Shown piece after piece: positions 51,601 to 64,000 of a stretch of 64,000 bases of DNA; position 1 is the stretch's first letter, and each line of letters opens with the position of its first letter. The position numbers and the translations under genes are program-made. The stretch covers positions 26,958,224 through 27,022,223 of the forward strand of contig JACDQD010000003.1 in the NCBI GenBank assembly GCA_019843655.1. Direction: 5' to 3'. Under the pieces are notes generated by a model that had not been told where the DNA came from, did no database searches, and saw nothing but the letters and a program-made list of their open reading frames with translations. This DNA comes from Lethocerus indicus. Its lineage: Eukaryota > Arthropoda > Insecta > Hemiptera > Belostomatidae.

Positions 51601-54600
51601 GAATTATATATTTATAGTATCATATAAAAAAAATCTCTGAAGAATTTCTCAGGAAACTTAGTTTCATAACTCACAAGACTATAGAGGGCGATATATAGGT
51701 GCGGTGAGTGCTGAATAGTAAGTTCTTTATTGAAATAATATGAAAATTAGGCTTTAATATGCCGTCATGCGTGCTCCAAATTGAGGGTAAAGGTCGTTGC
51801 GATAGGTCTCGTTTTATACCTTTCCAAGAGAAGTTTTGCCCGGCGGTGACTAGCCTTTGAAATTGGCGCATTGAAGTTTCATAATACGGATCTGAAAGTT
51901 GGACTAAGTTCAAAACCGCGCAAGCCTCCCTAACAATTTCGAGCAGCAAAAGTTGGGTCCAAGGAGAACATTTTCTACAAGTCTCAGGAATACTTTTCCT
52001 GATTTAAATTTTGTTTACAAACAGTTTCTTTTTTGTAATTGATAAGGGCATTAGTTGTGAATGAATTCTATCGTGCTGCGAAAAAAATTAAGAAACCCAG
52101 TTTCTTTATCCACGAAACTACATCCGACTTATAGTCCAATAAAATTTGATAAACACAAAAAGAGTAGATAAGTAAAGAATTTAAGGATTAAGTTCGTTTC
52201 TGGGCCACTGAAATCAAATTCAAATGTTAATGCTGTTCAGTTTTCTCATTTCCTTGAAATGTAATGTATCCCTCCTAATACATATATTTTTCAATATTTC
52301 GAACGGAATTTAATTAGCCTGTACCACCCCATCACTCCTTTCCTCTCCCTCTGCCCCTCTCTCTCTCTCACTCCCTCCCCTTTCTCGGGGCAATTAATTC
52401 AGGCGAAAATTGAAATCGGGCCTCAATAAACGTGTTCAAATATTTACAAGCTAAATGAAACCTGATAAACGAGGGGAGGGGCCAGAAAAAATGATGAAAA
52501 TTAAGGCCGAAATATCGTTTTTCGACTATACACACGTCAGAATACGGAGAATAACCCGAACCGTAAATGTTAGCTTATAAATATGTAGGAAGACATAACG
52601 CGCCAAAATAATCAGCCTACTAGAGACAAAATATCCAGAATTACGTTGCGAAACTAAATTAAACGTAACACATAATGATAATGTTTCTTTTTTTATATTA
52701 AAAAAGATGTAACCCCTGCTCGTCATATTAGGAGAGTCTATACTTAAAATGATATTTCCTCTATTTAGGGTTTTCCAATATAAAGGCATAATTTGATTTT
52801 GTTTTATACTACTTGTTACATTTATCTTCCAATTATGTATCGCCGGACCGCTTTAACCATTTATACATTCTTTATATGCACATAGGATATTGTTTACAAT
52901 ATACAGATGTATTATACGCGCATATCCACCAAGTCCACCAAGGGGAAAGAATACTAGGAATGATTTTCCAATAAATCAATAAGAAAATAAAGAGCAAACG
53001 CACAAATAGGTCTACGACTAGAGGCGATTTTAATTAAGGAGGCGGGTTTATAAAAGTACGCCAACAAAATTCAGAGCCGGAAAGAAATGTCAGAATTACA
53101 AAACTGCCGTTGAAGAGAGCCGGAAATGAGGGGAAACCAATTAGTATTAGAACAGAATTGAACATTAAAGGAACTCTAAGGCGGGCCTGGAATATTTAAT
53201 AAGAGAGTATGCAAATCGAGAGAAACGTAGAGCACAATGAAGGCCGTAGAAAGAAACCTTCGAAAGAATAGAATCGGTAGGAGGCATAAAAGCGATCCCC
53301 CTAACAGGATTACGGCTTTTACAATAACTTTAATACCAACTACTTACAATAAATATTAGAGCATAATGTTTGGTGGATATTATAAATTAATTAATATTAG
53401 AATAATCACATTTACCCGGGACTGAAGCTATTCGAGAATTACCAAAAAAATGCTCTGCTTTAACTCGCGGACAAAACATCAGTGATATTAATCGATTAAG
53501 TTATTAAGATTTTAATTATCATAACATTTTCTTCCAGAAACTCGTTTAAATTTTCTGTTATCAACCGCGACCAGTGTGAATTTGAATTAATGCCAGATGG
53601 AAATATCTACTTAACTTGAACTCCGATAAACAGATACTGGATGAGCTGACAAACGCGTAAACCTAGGACAAGTGAATCTGAAAAATCATGTTTGAAGTTA
53701 ATTAGGTTGGAGTATGACCGACAAGCGATATTAACTTCGAGAAACCAACATAATATCCTACATCCGGGATGAAAAACGGACTACCGGGCCTGTAAATGTA
53801 ATGAACACGCGTACACTCCGATGTGCACAATACTGTACACAATGCAACGAGTCTGCACTCCTCAATAACGGAAAAGCGGAACACGAATCTCCTTAGAAGT
53901 AAACGTTTCACAGTGTACCAGCCCATATCTCCAGAAACACCAATTAAATCCAGTAGTATGAGAAATATACTGAGAGTCATTTACACAATAGTTCAGTAAC
54001 AGCCCTCATTTAACCAATGATACGCTTAATTTATAAACTGTACCACCGTTGTAGGCCATTAGTTACTATCTGAAACTGGTATTTTAACTACTTCGCTATC
54101 AGTTCACGACTTGGTCAGCAGGAGCTCCATATCACTAAGTTCGGTTAGTTTCAGTTTTACTTTCTCAAATAGGACTGGAAGTCTGGCTAACCATTTAAAA
54201 CATTATGATTGTGCTATAACAAATGGACACTGTTGGTATCGCAAATTTTTTAAATGCAAACAGAGCGCAAATTAAAAGTCGAAATGTTAAAGTAACGATT
54301 GAAAATGATCGATTAACTGAGATGACCGTATCATAAACAACTTGCAACGTTTGCCATACATTTTTTAAACAAAGAAACTACAGGAAATTTTCGGAATGGT
54401 CACTTAGGCAATCTACATAATTCCTCTAATGAAACTCTAGGAATTATCTGCTAAACGTGTAGTTTCTATATTTAGTTTATAGACCCTCAGCTGTTTATCT
54501 GTCTACTAATTAAAAACTAAAAGAAATTGGTTTGTGAGTCACCGGTATAATGCGCATACGGTATCTCATTCCGTAAAGTATATAATTGTGTAATCTGGCT

Positions 54601-57600
54601 TGAAATATTTGAGCTTATCAGTAAACGCCGTCAGTGCGTTCGTCTCTCGTTTTATGAGGAGGACAGCGGGGTCAAAAGTATATTATATACTCGGGGCTGA
54701 AACTCGTAATTGAATAAAAACCGTTTTATGGCCTCTTGGCGTAAGTAGTGTCCATCCGGCAGACTGCGTCCATTCCCCTAGATAGAGGGGCTGGGCTAAT
54801 ACATAGGAAACGCTAACCGACGAGATAAGCCGCCGGACCACAGCTTACAATTAGCACTTCAATCGGCCACACCAACTTCAGTATCCAGTTCCAACTTTCC
54901 CCATACCACACAACTCGCTCTACTGTACGCTTAATATTAATGAAACCATAGTTCTAAGAAACAAAAATCTGTAGAGCTTACAACGGGTTTTTTAAATCTC
55001 GTCCTAACAATAAAAAATTAACTAAATTGACCGTAAATATGGCATTAAATTTTTGCGAGCCATTTTAGTAAAGGCCAATACCATTTTCAATATACCCGAG
55101 TAGCATACAATACACAAACCCAATAACAGTACGCGTGACAGTGAGATATTATGTTTATCGGACGCGTACCTGAAATATAACCACCCGGGTTGAATATTTT
55201 CAAGGTGGTATCATTGCACCGTATCGGGTGGTACAATATTTCATCGGGGACGGTGACAGTCTCAATTCCCTACATTAAGAGAGGCGGTGGCGGCCTAAGT
55301 AGGCAAGCTCGTGCTCCATACAAGAGGACTTGAGGCCCCGGTGCGCTTAGCATACAATTAGCACTTCAAGAACACCGCCGCAGAGGGGTCCCTCGCCCTC
55401 CCTCCTCATATCTTGCCCCAGGACCAATCACCGACCGCCTTATATATTACAATGCGGCCATATATAGGTCGCCCCTCCAGTCCAGGATAATAAGTCCCTT
55501 CCGTCAGCATCCATTAGACCGGCTTTTCGCTACGTTTATTTCGTGGCGCCGCTCATATATTTTTTCGTTCTTTTGTACCATTAGCTTTATTTATAAATAA
55601 CAGTCATAAATGACAGTGATTTTTCACTCATTCGTAAAACTTTTCACAATAATACTGACAAAATTGAATTTTGAAATGGTACAATAGGATACATGGTAAT
55701 CTACTTGCTGAAGAATCGCCAGAGTACTTGCTACAAATGAAGGTTAAAATGTGTTATATCAAGTTAATAAATATATAAGTGTTCATTAAAAAAGCTTATA
55801 AAATGACGATTCCAGTTTAAAACCCCCAGGGTAAGATGGATGTTCCTTATTAATTGGTTAGTCATAACTCCGTAATAATTGAATTAACCACTAATTCCAA
55901 GCGTAAACTCCTCTTGGGGGGTCTCAAATAGAAAGCCAACCTTCATTAGTTAATGGAATGACTAGTTAATAGGGACATTTATTAGTTGTAGCAGTTGTTA
56001 TTAGTAGTAGGGTGGAGCTCTTAAGCTCCAGTACATTCATTACTGTTCTGCCTGTACAGTCGAAATTGCGTTCCTGAGTAATCCAGTAACGGATCGGTCA
56101 GCCCATTTCTGGGAGCTCCATCAAAGAGGACGCACGATCCGCGCGATACAAGAAGCAAGAAAAATGGAACATAAACAAGAAATAAAAGGCTGGAAGGACA
56201 TAAATAAAGGAGAGACGAGGAGGAGTTTGGCACGCTGACCCCCGCCCCTCCACAACAACGTATTGTGTATTTTATACGTATTTCCCCCCGGGGAACAACC
56301 ATTCTTTTTTTTTTAACAACATGAAATATAAAAGAAAGCTCAAAGCTATATAAATACTGGAGTGAAACTTGGACTTGAACCGTACCGAGATAAGAATGTG
56401 GTGGGTCCTTTTGTTTTGCAAATGGCTTACACGGTTTGGCCAATAGTTATGAGCATGTACAAGGGCTCTTCGATTTTCGCGGGCAGAGCAGAAAAATTTT
56501 ATATTCCAATGGTCTAAACAGATATAAATCAAAACTGTTCGTGAAAAAATAATATACTTATACAAAAAATTAGATTTTTTCGAGTCTTAAAAACTAGTAT
56601 TTTTAAAAATATATATCGTTGACTCTAACCCAGTAAAACAATTATGTGTTGATATATTGCTCCACAACAATCAATAACATTGTAGTTATATTAATTGTAT
56701 ATTAAATTTGTTATTTTATTTCATTTTTATTTTACTTTTTTTCATGAGGTTTCTTTAGAAAAATGGATTTTTAGTCGCAGAAACAAAATTATGGATGTTG
56801 GAAAATTGATTTTCAAATCAAAAATTTGTTCCTAAAACGGGAAAAGTCAGGCGTCAAATCGACACAGTGAAGACAACCCGGGTAATAGGACTTCTCTGTG
56901 CAGACGGGTCAGTGTGTCTGACAGTTTCGCAAATTGAACCCCGCCAACCCCACCGACCATAACTCGAATAAGTCGCGGAACATGTGATTTTTCTGCGCTT
57001 ATACTACACAAATACAGTAGTGACATTCGGTGAACGAGGGATGAACGGATTTGAACAGTTTCAATTCAGCCGGGACTGAAATATCTTGTTTAATTCTTGT
57101 CAAAAGTATAGTGCGACACTAAATAAAATTACATAAGAATTAGAAAATCTTCATCTGCCTTTAATAGATGTGGAAGGTAATGTATTAGCCTAGAGATGTG
57201 GAGATCAGAATCAGAAATAACGCGGCTCACATTTAGAATGAATAATAGCTGCGTTTTGTTTCGTCCTTAAAAACTAATTAGATATGGTATAACAAAATTT
57301 CTAGAAATGGGTAATTAAATAATGAACATTTAAAAGAAAATTCCGATTGTAAATTCATTTTGATCATAACTGCTAAATACTGTAGTAAAAAACCTTCGTA
57401 CGTTTATTCTTATTTATTTATTTATTTTACAACATTCATTTGCGTGTGGTGATTGGAACAATGAAATTTTCCAGCAATGTGCGGCAGCAAAGCCGAATTT
57501 AGGCCCGAGAGCGAGGGAATAGGGCTATCGGCATCATAAAGGGACAAAACAAGGGCTTAATCCGGCGCTAAATGTTTATGCGGCCCCGAACAAAACTTAA

Positions 57601-60600
57601 TTGAGGGGAATAGAAAGGGAACGACGGTGCCAGATGGGAATAGCCCACCCCATCCCCGCGATGAGGAAAGGGCATTGGATCTAACGCCGGCTTTGGTTTA
57701 GGCTTCAGCTTTAATCGCTTCTCATAAACCGAGCTTTACTGCGTCCTGTTCGCGCCCGAATGCCATAAGCGTCGCGGCCATTGCGGCGGCACAACTCCAA
57801 TCCATTGCTTGACATACGCCCAGACTACAGGGTACCGAATTAACAAATCTGCTACTATTCATGACTAGAGTTCGCTAAACATCTTTTAATAACGAATTAC
57901 GCTCTAGTTGCTATGACTATATTTTTCGATGATAAATAATTAATGCCACGGTAATAATCCTAAGTGGTTCGGGCCACGGATTGAGATCACTGTGCCTAAA
58001 GTGAATCACTGATTGGCGTGCAACTATTTCCTGAAAAAAACACCCGTGGTCGTTACACGGTTCAGCAAAATATTGGGCGCCCCGTTCACTTGTGACTGGT
58101 ACACTATTGAAACCTAGACTGAGTGCTGAATACACCCCGATAAAATGTAAACGGCAGATTAAAGTGGGAGCGGCCCCAAACCGGAAAGGGACATTGATCC
58201 GGAGCGGACGGTGGGCTTTGGTTAATTGACAGACAAGCAGGGGTTTACGGCTTCCGCTCCAGCCCGTTCCCAGATTCCAAATGTACTTACTACATTTCTG
58301 GTATTAATTTCCGTGACAAATCCGGTCCAAAATAGTTGAGAAAGCAGTTATAATTCTGATTTAATCAATACCGATTTTAAATGAACTTTAAAATTTATTC
58401 TATTCCAAAATTAACTTTTACTTCTAACTCCTGGCGCGCAGTGAGATAGTCGGATGATAATTCTTGATTACTTATGCCTTTCAATTTGGATTTGAACCTC
58501 ATTTCGCCACAGTTACGCTCCGACTCTTCATGCAAATAGCCGGGACGAGGAAATGAAGATTATGGAAATTAATAAATGTAAAGAAACCGAGAGAAGGTGG
58601 CCTGCATAATGAACACTGAATGTAATAACGGTTTCAAATACTAGGTGATGGATAATGCATTAGTTTAACATATCATTAGATGAAAGAATTAGGTTCCCTA
58701 TATTTTCTATATCCCTGCTCATGTCTAGTTGAGATATACTTTTCTGGTGATTACCCATTATTGTACTATTAAATGAGTCTCATTACTATTTTCTTTATCT
58801 AGAGTTCGCTATTTGTTATTATCATGGTGGAGTACGGCCCTTTTTAGACATTTTAACAACTGGTACGATCATATCAGCCGAGTACCACCCGTACGTATAA
58901 TAATGATATGGAAATGCGACTGGAACGATAACGATTCTAACCTTCCATTCCCTTTGTAATGATAAGACTGGCACATTTTACGTGACTTCCAAAGCCATTA
59001 CCGAGAAATTAAAAGGGAGAATAACGACAATAAGACACTAGATATGATCTTATGGGATACATATTAAAAACCCGGCCAAAATCTGTTAGTGCTTCTAATA
59101 GTTTGGCACCAACTATCTATTCAAAACTGTTACAATATTTTAACATCATTCTAATCTTTTAATCTAAATTACAAATGGAAACTATAAACCATTCATGACA
59201 ATCTAATCAATTTCAACTTTATGGCTACTTATGTTTTCCAATAAAAAGTAAATAATTAACAATGAATACTTGAATTCACTTATATTGTCATATGGAAAAT
59301 AGTTTAATGTTTTGTACAGACTACAAATCAATTCATTATTCAGTCGATATTGAAAAGTTTTGCAATAGAAAACCGATCAACTATCAATTCTTTGTTAATA
59401 TCCGCAATATAAGCTACTCCAGGCTCAAATCCAAATACCAAAGAATTAATTGTACTAGTAAGTTTGTAAACGGATATTTACAGAATTTGGGGTCTTGTCA
59501 GTGGCTGATTGAAGTTCATGGAAGGAAAGGCAAACTGCCCTAAAGAAAATATACGGAGGAGGGAGGCTCAACACAAACGCCGTACGCAAATAAAAATCCA
59601 CTCCGGCTAAAAGTTCTCCAAGACCCTTCCCGTTTGAGGCGGCGGGCCGTTCTATCGGCAAATAATATGTTACTTACTAAATAAAATGAGTAAATGTACT
59701 CCCTTAAGCTGGGGATTTCAAAAACTGTATTAAAAAAACAGTGACTACTGTGATGTGTACAGAAATCAGAGGGCGCGAGAGTGGGCAACCTCAGAGGTTC
59801 AACAATTAATTAGCAGTCGGTGGGCGAATTAATTAGCGGCCAAACGGGCACTGGGCTAGACCTAGACCCCTTCTTCACTCCCGGCTAGTTCCTAGTTTTG
59901 CAGATAAGCTAAACTGTTCTAGTTCGCGAGTAAATCACTCTATTTGATTTAAAGGGGCGAATCGTCCCCGGTTAGTTTAGTTAAACAACTAAAACCGAGC
60001 GGAGGTCCAACTATATACCTATTATACAATACTATACTATATTCATAGTGAACTGCGATTTCAAATTCGCCAATTAGTTTTAAAACGTAAAACTCCTCTG
60101 TTTATGAGAGGCCGAATAATAAATAAAATCTGCAAAGTACGGATATAAACTGTTCACATCTAAATCGCATTATTCATACCTCATTTCTACTTTTCGTAAG
60201 AACGGACAGGAGTAATCAAATCGTAACTACTCCATTTCATCAGACGACAACTGTTATTCTTACGTAACTTCCAAGAATAGATCCCTCCTATTAAGCGGTT
60301 GAGCTCAATTTTTAAACACTGACTTCAACACTAACGCTATTGACTATTGACTAATGATCCAATCACTAGCTGAACGTGTTCGTTGTACATCCAGGAATGT
60401 CGGAAAAGTCTGTTGGACTGCCACATAAGAGAGCCGTAGCGCTGAGAAAATCGGAATGGCGACGGGACAGAAAGTTGCTGTCTCCCGCAGGAAAGTTCCG
60501 AATTCCCATTTTCAGCTTTATTTGCCGTCCGGAACAATCCTGGATTGAGAGGCAGGTGAAACACACTGGCTGGAACAGTCGCTCAATGCGAACGGGCCCC

Positions 60601-63600
60601 ATTTTTATAGGCCCATGTGGAGCGGCGGCGGCGGCTCCATTCCGTCCCTTTCAGATTTCGCTTATTTTTCAAACCGGCCGACCCATCTCAGATTCGGCTG
60701 CCGAACAAACCCGTTTCGAAGCCCATTTATAACTGGGGCGTTTTACGTACGCCGGTCATGAAAACTCAGATTGCGCGTTTAAAATGGCGAACGTAAATAC
60801 TTTTTTCTCTCGCAGATATTTTTTATGTCGTAATAACTGAGTTGATGTTAAAATTTACGCTCCCAGTATTTTGACATTGACAAAATGATCACATTAAGAA
60901 CACTATTTACTCTTCATATACCTATATGTATATTTTTACGTTATTTATAAAGTCTACGTTGCTATAAAGCCGATTTCTCACGTTAAACGATTTCCACTGT
61001 ATCTTATTTATTACGTAATGTAGTATTATGTAGATTCTGGAGGCGAGTAAACCGATTATTACCTATATATAGGAACGATTTTCTTTCTTATTTCGTGAAG
61101 GTAATCAATACCTTAGCGAAAATGACAGAAGTAGGAATAAATTTCGTAACTGAAATTCCGAGAATAGTAAATGCTCTCGAAACTATTATTTTATTTAAAT
61201 AACTAACATTCCAATAACTAATTGATTCCAAGCGAGAACACAAAAGGCCAGTTAGGAACTATTTGAAGACAGAATGTTAGGAGTCAGACATATTCGAAAC
61301 AATAAAGGGGCAAATATTATTTATAGAACTGATTAGAGGTAATTTCTAAGCTCGGATATAGAATAGTTTAAGCGCCTAGTTGATAGGCGGAACGATGCCG
61401 GGGCAGACTAAACAATCGCCATTGCGACCCTTCATTAATAAAACATGTTGTACACGGGCCCCTTATGAATTACCTATATAGCTCTTGAAAGGCGACATTC
61501 CACTGCAAACCTCTCTGGTCCTACAGTCAGGTACAATCCACGAAGAATAGTAGATGATTATATACATCTGTACACTAACCGGTTATCCAAAATGCGTAAC
61601 AACACGTGTAAACTTGCAGTAAACATAAAAGTTATATTTTATATATAAAAAAATTTGGAAGAGTAAAGTGTATATCATAATATGCCGTATATTTTCCCTT
61701 CTTGTTAAGATTAGGAGGCATACGCCTATTTCATAAACCCGGTTAACAGTGTCGGTAACAGAGCATTCTTCTGATATACATAATATTGTTACTGTATTTC
61801 CACGCAGGATAATAACGCTTAAAGCGTAAATAAGTTAAAAGCGAATGAAAAGTTAGTAATATATTCAGGTGTATTAGTCTGGATCCTCAATACGCTATTG
61901 CAATATACTATCGCTGCACATAATAACAGTGTATTCAATGTGAAAACACAGCAGGGTTTGTAAACGGAAAAGTGACATTAAAAATAGTTTTTCTCGGCGA
62001 TAGCAACAGTCTGGGTGAGCCATGTTACGTTCACCAGGCAGGCATCGTTTCCACGGTTCAGTAAATCGCTCAAAAGGGGCCCTTCACTTTCTTCCCCCAC
62101 CCTTAAATATCAAGGAGGCAGAGGTATTTTGTTTGTATATTCCTACCCGGGCGAGTCGACCGATCGAGAAAGAACGCATTTTCAGCGCTGCGAACACAGA
62201 ATGCTTTTTCAAAGGCGGCATCCAGTGCCAACATACCGCACAAATAAACACTTTCCCACTTCTTACCCATGCTCCGTACCAAAGGTGTGTACATTGCTGC
62301 CACATGTGTCGAAAATATTTTTAGAGAAAGGGACAAATTCGACCGTCGTTCCCTTTTGTCGGGACTTTGTTTTAAATCAATACTACGACATTAACATATT
62401 CATTGAATGTTTGTTCAAAACCAATATGCCATTAATAACACAATGAAGTGCGTACAAGATTTTCATCTGTCTGTTGACCTTTACGAAGAACAATAAATAT
62501 GAATATTTAATACCGTTCGAGAAATAAAAACCCGTACGGACTATTCAAAAATAAACTCGAAAAGCGAAGGAATAGAATAGGCTTTGTGAGGTGAGACGGG
62601 TTTTCGAGCTATTTACAGGGGCGACAGAAGCTGAAAATAATCCGACGCAAAATTTAAATAGGGGAAATGAGTTGTCAAACTGCGACACGCGCGGCGAGAA
62701 CTTCCTCTACAGTTTTTGCGGTGTTGGAAGTTGGAAGAGTCGGGCTAAAGTTGTGCCGAGGCCAACTTCCCCTCCGTATTATGAAACACTAACAGTTTCA
62801 AAGTGTATTCACTAGAACTTGGCGCGGGGGCGGCGGGAACTTGTTACCGCGGAGCGGGACGCGAGTCGACTGGCGAGAATATGTCAAAATTTAAACGCGT
62901 TATCTTCAATTATTGACCGAACCGCCTGCCGGTTTACTGACGTTTACATGCGAAGTAACTTCATTGTACGTTTATTTACAAAAGAGTTGAAGTTACATGG
63001 AACGAAATTACTGGGAGTTTTACTGGGCCGAAAAACCAGTATTCGCATTGTCACTGAATCCTAGTACACGAAGCAATTCGTTTTGTACGCCACTTTCAAC
63101 TGTGTGGTTTTGTTTCTCGACAAAATATTTTCGAACGCATTTTTACGTAGGAATTTGTCAACAGATTCTCATTTTTGATTTATTATTCATCTAGGCACCG
63201 CGATACATACTTCCATTTTATACCTTGTTATATAATACTGATGCATATATTTATATTATACCGAAACTAAATTTCAATGAAGACCGTATAAATCTATTGG
63301 ACACAGAATTATTTCAAATGTTATCTCCCAAAACCCCCGAGCCGCACAAACTGAGTGTCGCCGGGAAAACGTTAACTATAACGGAATCAGAGTCTGTATT
63401 CTCTTCGGTAAGTTTTAAACGCGCATCATATATCATCCTCCCCGAAGCAGATTTCAATAAATCACCGCACTGTTACAGCGGTGCATAATATCCCGAGCTA
63501 AGCCAAAAGTTGTACGCCGAACAGATAAAAGTATCGTTTATCGAGAAACGAAAATTCGTGTCAAATCGATACGGGCGATTTCAGTAAACACGGACGAGAT

Positions 63601-63633
63601 ACATGAGAATAAAGGATATGAAGTCCGCTTGAG

Positions 63634-63690
63634 ATGGAGAGAGAGAGAGGAGGGGGGGGGAGAAGAAGAGACAGAGGGAGAGAGGGTGAG
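63634..63690. repeat. GA-rich low-complexity stretch
   Basis: GAGAGAGAG runs with a nine-base G run in the middle; purine-only on this strand. Confidence 0.9.
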
Positions 63691-64000
63691 AGAGAACGGT
63701 AGGAGCTAATTAAACCGATATGAGCTAAACCTCTTGGCGTGGACACTATCGGTTATATCAGGCGCCACCAATATAGCTCCTCCACAGTATCCACTTTGAC
63801 AGAATTCCCTGATACTTGTCCTAATGTTATTGCTCCCATTTTGAGTCCTCACCAACCAGCTATCAAACTGCACTGACCACTTATTGAAAAACAATTTCGG
63901 TATCATACCGGAGTATCCAATCTACTATATCTGGTAATTTCTGTCCCTCGTAATAGGGCGCATTATTATACACTGGACATTCTTGAGGGACGTACTGAAA

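Larger units (their letters stand above)
43109..64000. other. Long gene-poor region, no gene supported
   Basis: 21 kb without any exon I can assign. Sequence is mixed, non-repetitive and dotted with homeodomain-type AATTA/TAATT sites and TTTATGGC motifs (44379, 47141 complement, 54725, 59218), as in non-coding regulatory deserts. CT and GA microsatellites at 45663 and 63634. The two longest ORFs (56021-56443 minus, 62015-62446 plus) show no family features. Confidence 0.4.

Noticed and set aside
56021..56443. 140-aa ORF, minus strand
   Set aside because: No recognisable domain; contains a Leu/Ser-rich low-complexity run and overlaps other ORFs on the same strand. Length is within chance for 64 kb.
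62015..62446. 143-aa ORF, plus strand
   Set aside because: No family features; ORFs of similar length lie in other frames and on the other strand over the same bases.

Overview
The window looks like insect (probably hemipteroid) nuclear DNA. Introns are AT-rich with GT/AG ends, flanks are long and gene-poor, microsatellites are common, and two animal genes are recognisable from short exons. I see no bacterial-type genes. Order-level placement is a guess; insect rests on the shape of the sulfotransferase protein and on intron style.

Layout. (1) 1450-15729, plus strand: a Phactr (phosphatase and actin regulator) gene whose C-terminal half is certain: three RPEL actin-binding repeats followed by the PP1-binding tail ending LTRFHRP. 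Its 5' exons are GC-rich and proline/glycine-rich and less certain; exon 2 is readable in two frames. (2) 17698-19242: two identical 230-bp direct repeats enclosing a six-copy, 61-bp minisatellite in which five units carry a textbook CTCF-like core. (3) 24361-30186, minus strand: a complete tyrosylprotein sulfotransferase gene (Tpst) in seven coding exons that join in frame to 373 aa, including a 109-nt exon (28388-28496) too short to show as a long ORF. The two genes converge. (4) Three copies plus scattered fragments of a foldback-type element (long inverted arms around a tandem array of about 53-70 bp units ending GGGGGCGCTAG) lie in Phactr intron 1, between the genes, and in a Tpst intron. 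(5) 30187-64000: no gene I can support; simple repeats, one 390-bp hairpin element, one 31-bp tandem repeat, and unique sequence that reads like non-coding regulatory DNA.

The genes have unrelated jobs. Phactr couples G-actin level to PP1 in cytoplasm and nucleus. Tpst sulfates tyrosines of secreted and membrane proteins in the trans-Golgi. The most unusual aspect is the clustering of repeat arrays rich in AGGGGGC cores around and between two convergent genes, which could act as an insulator or boundary. That is inference from sequence only.
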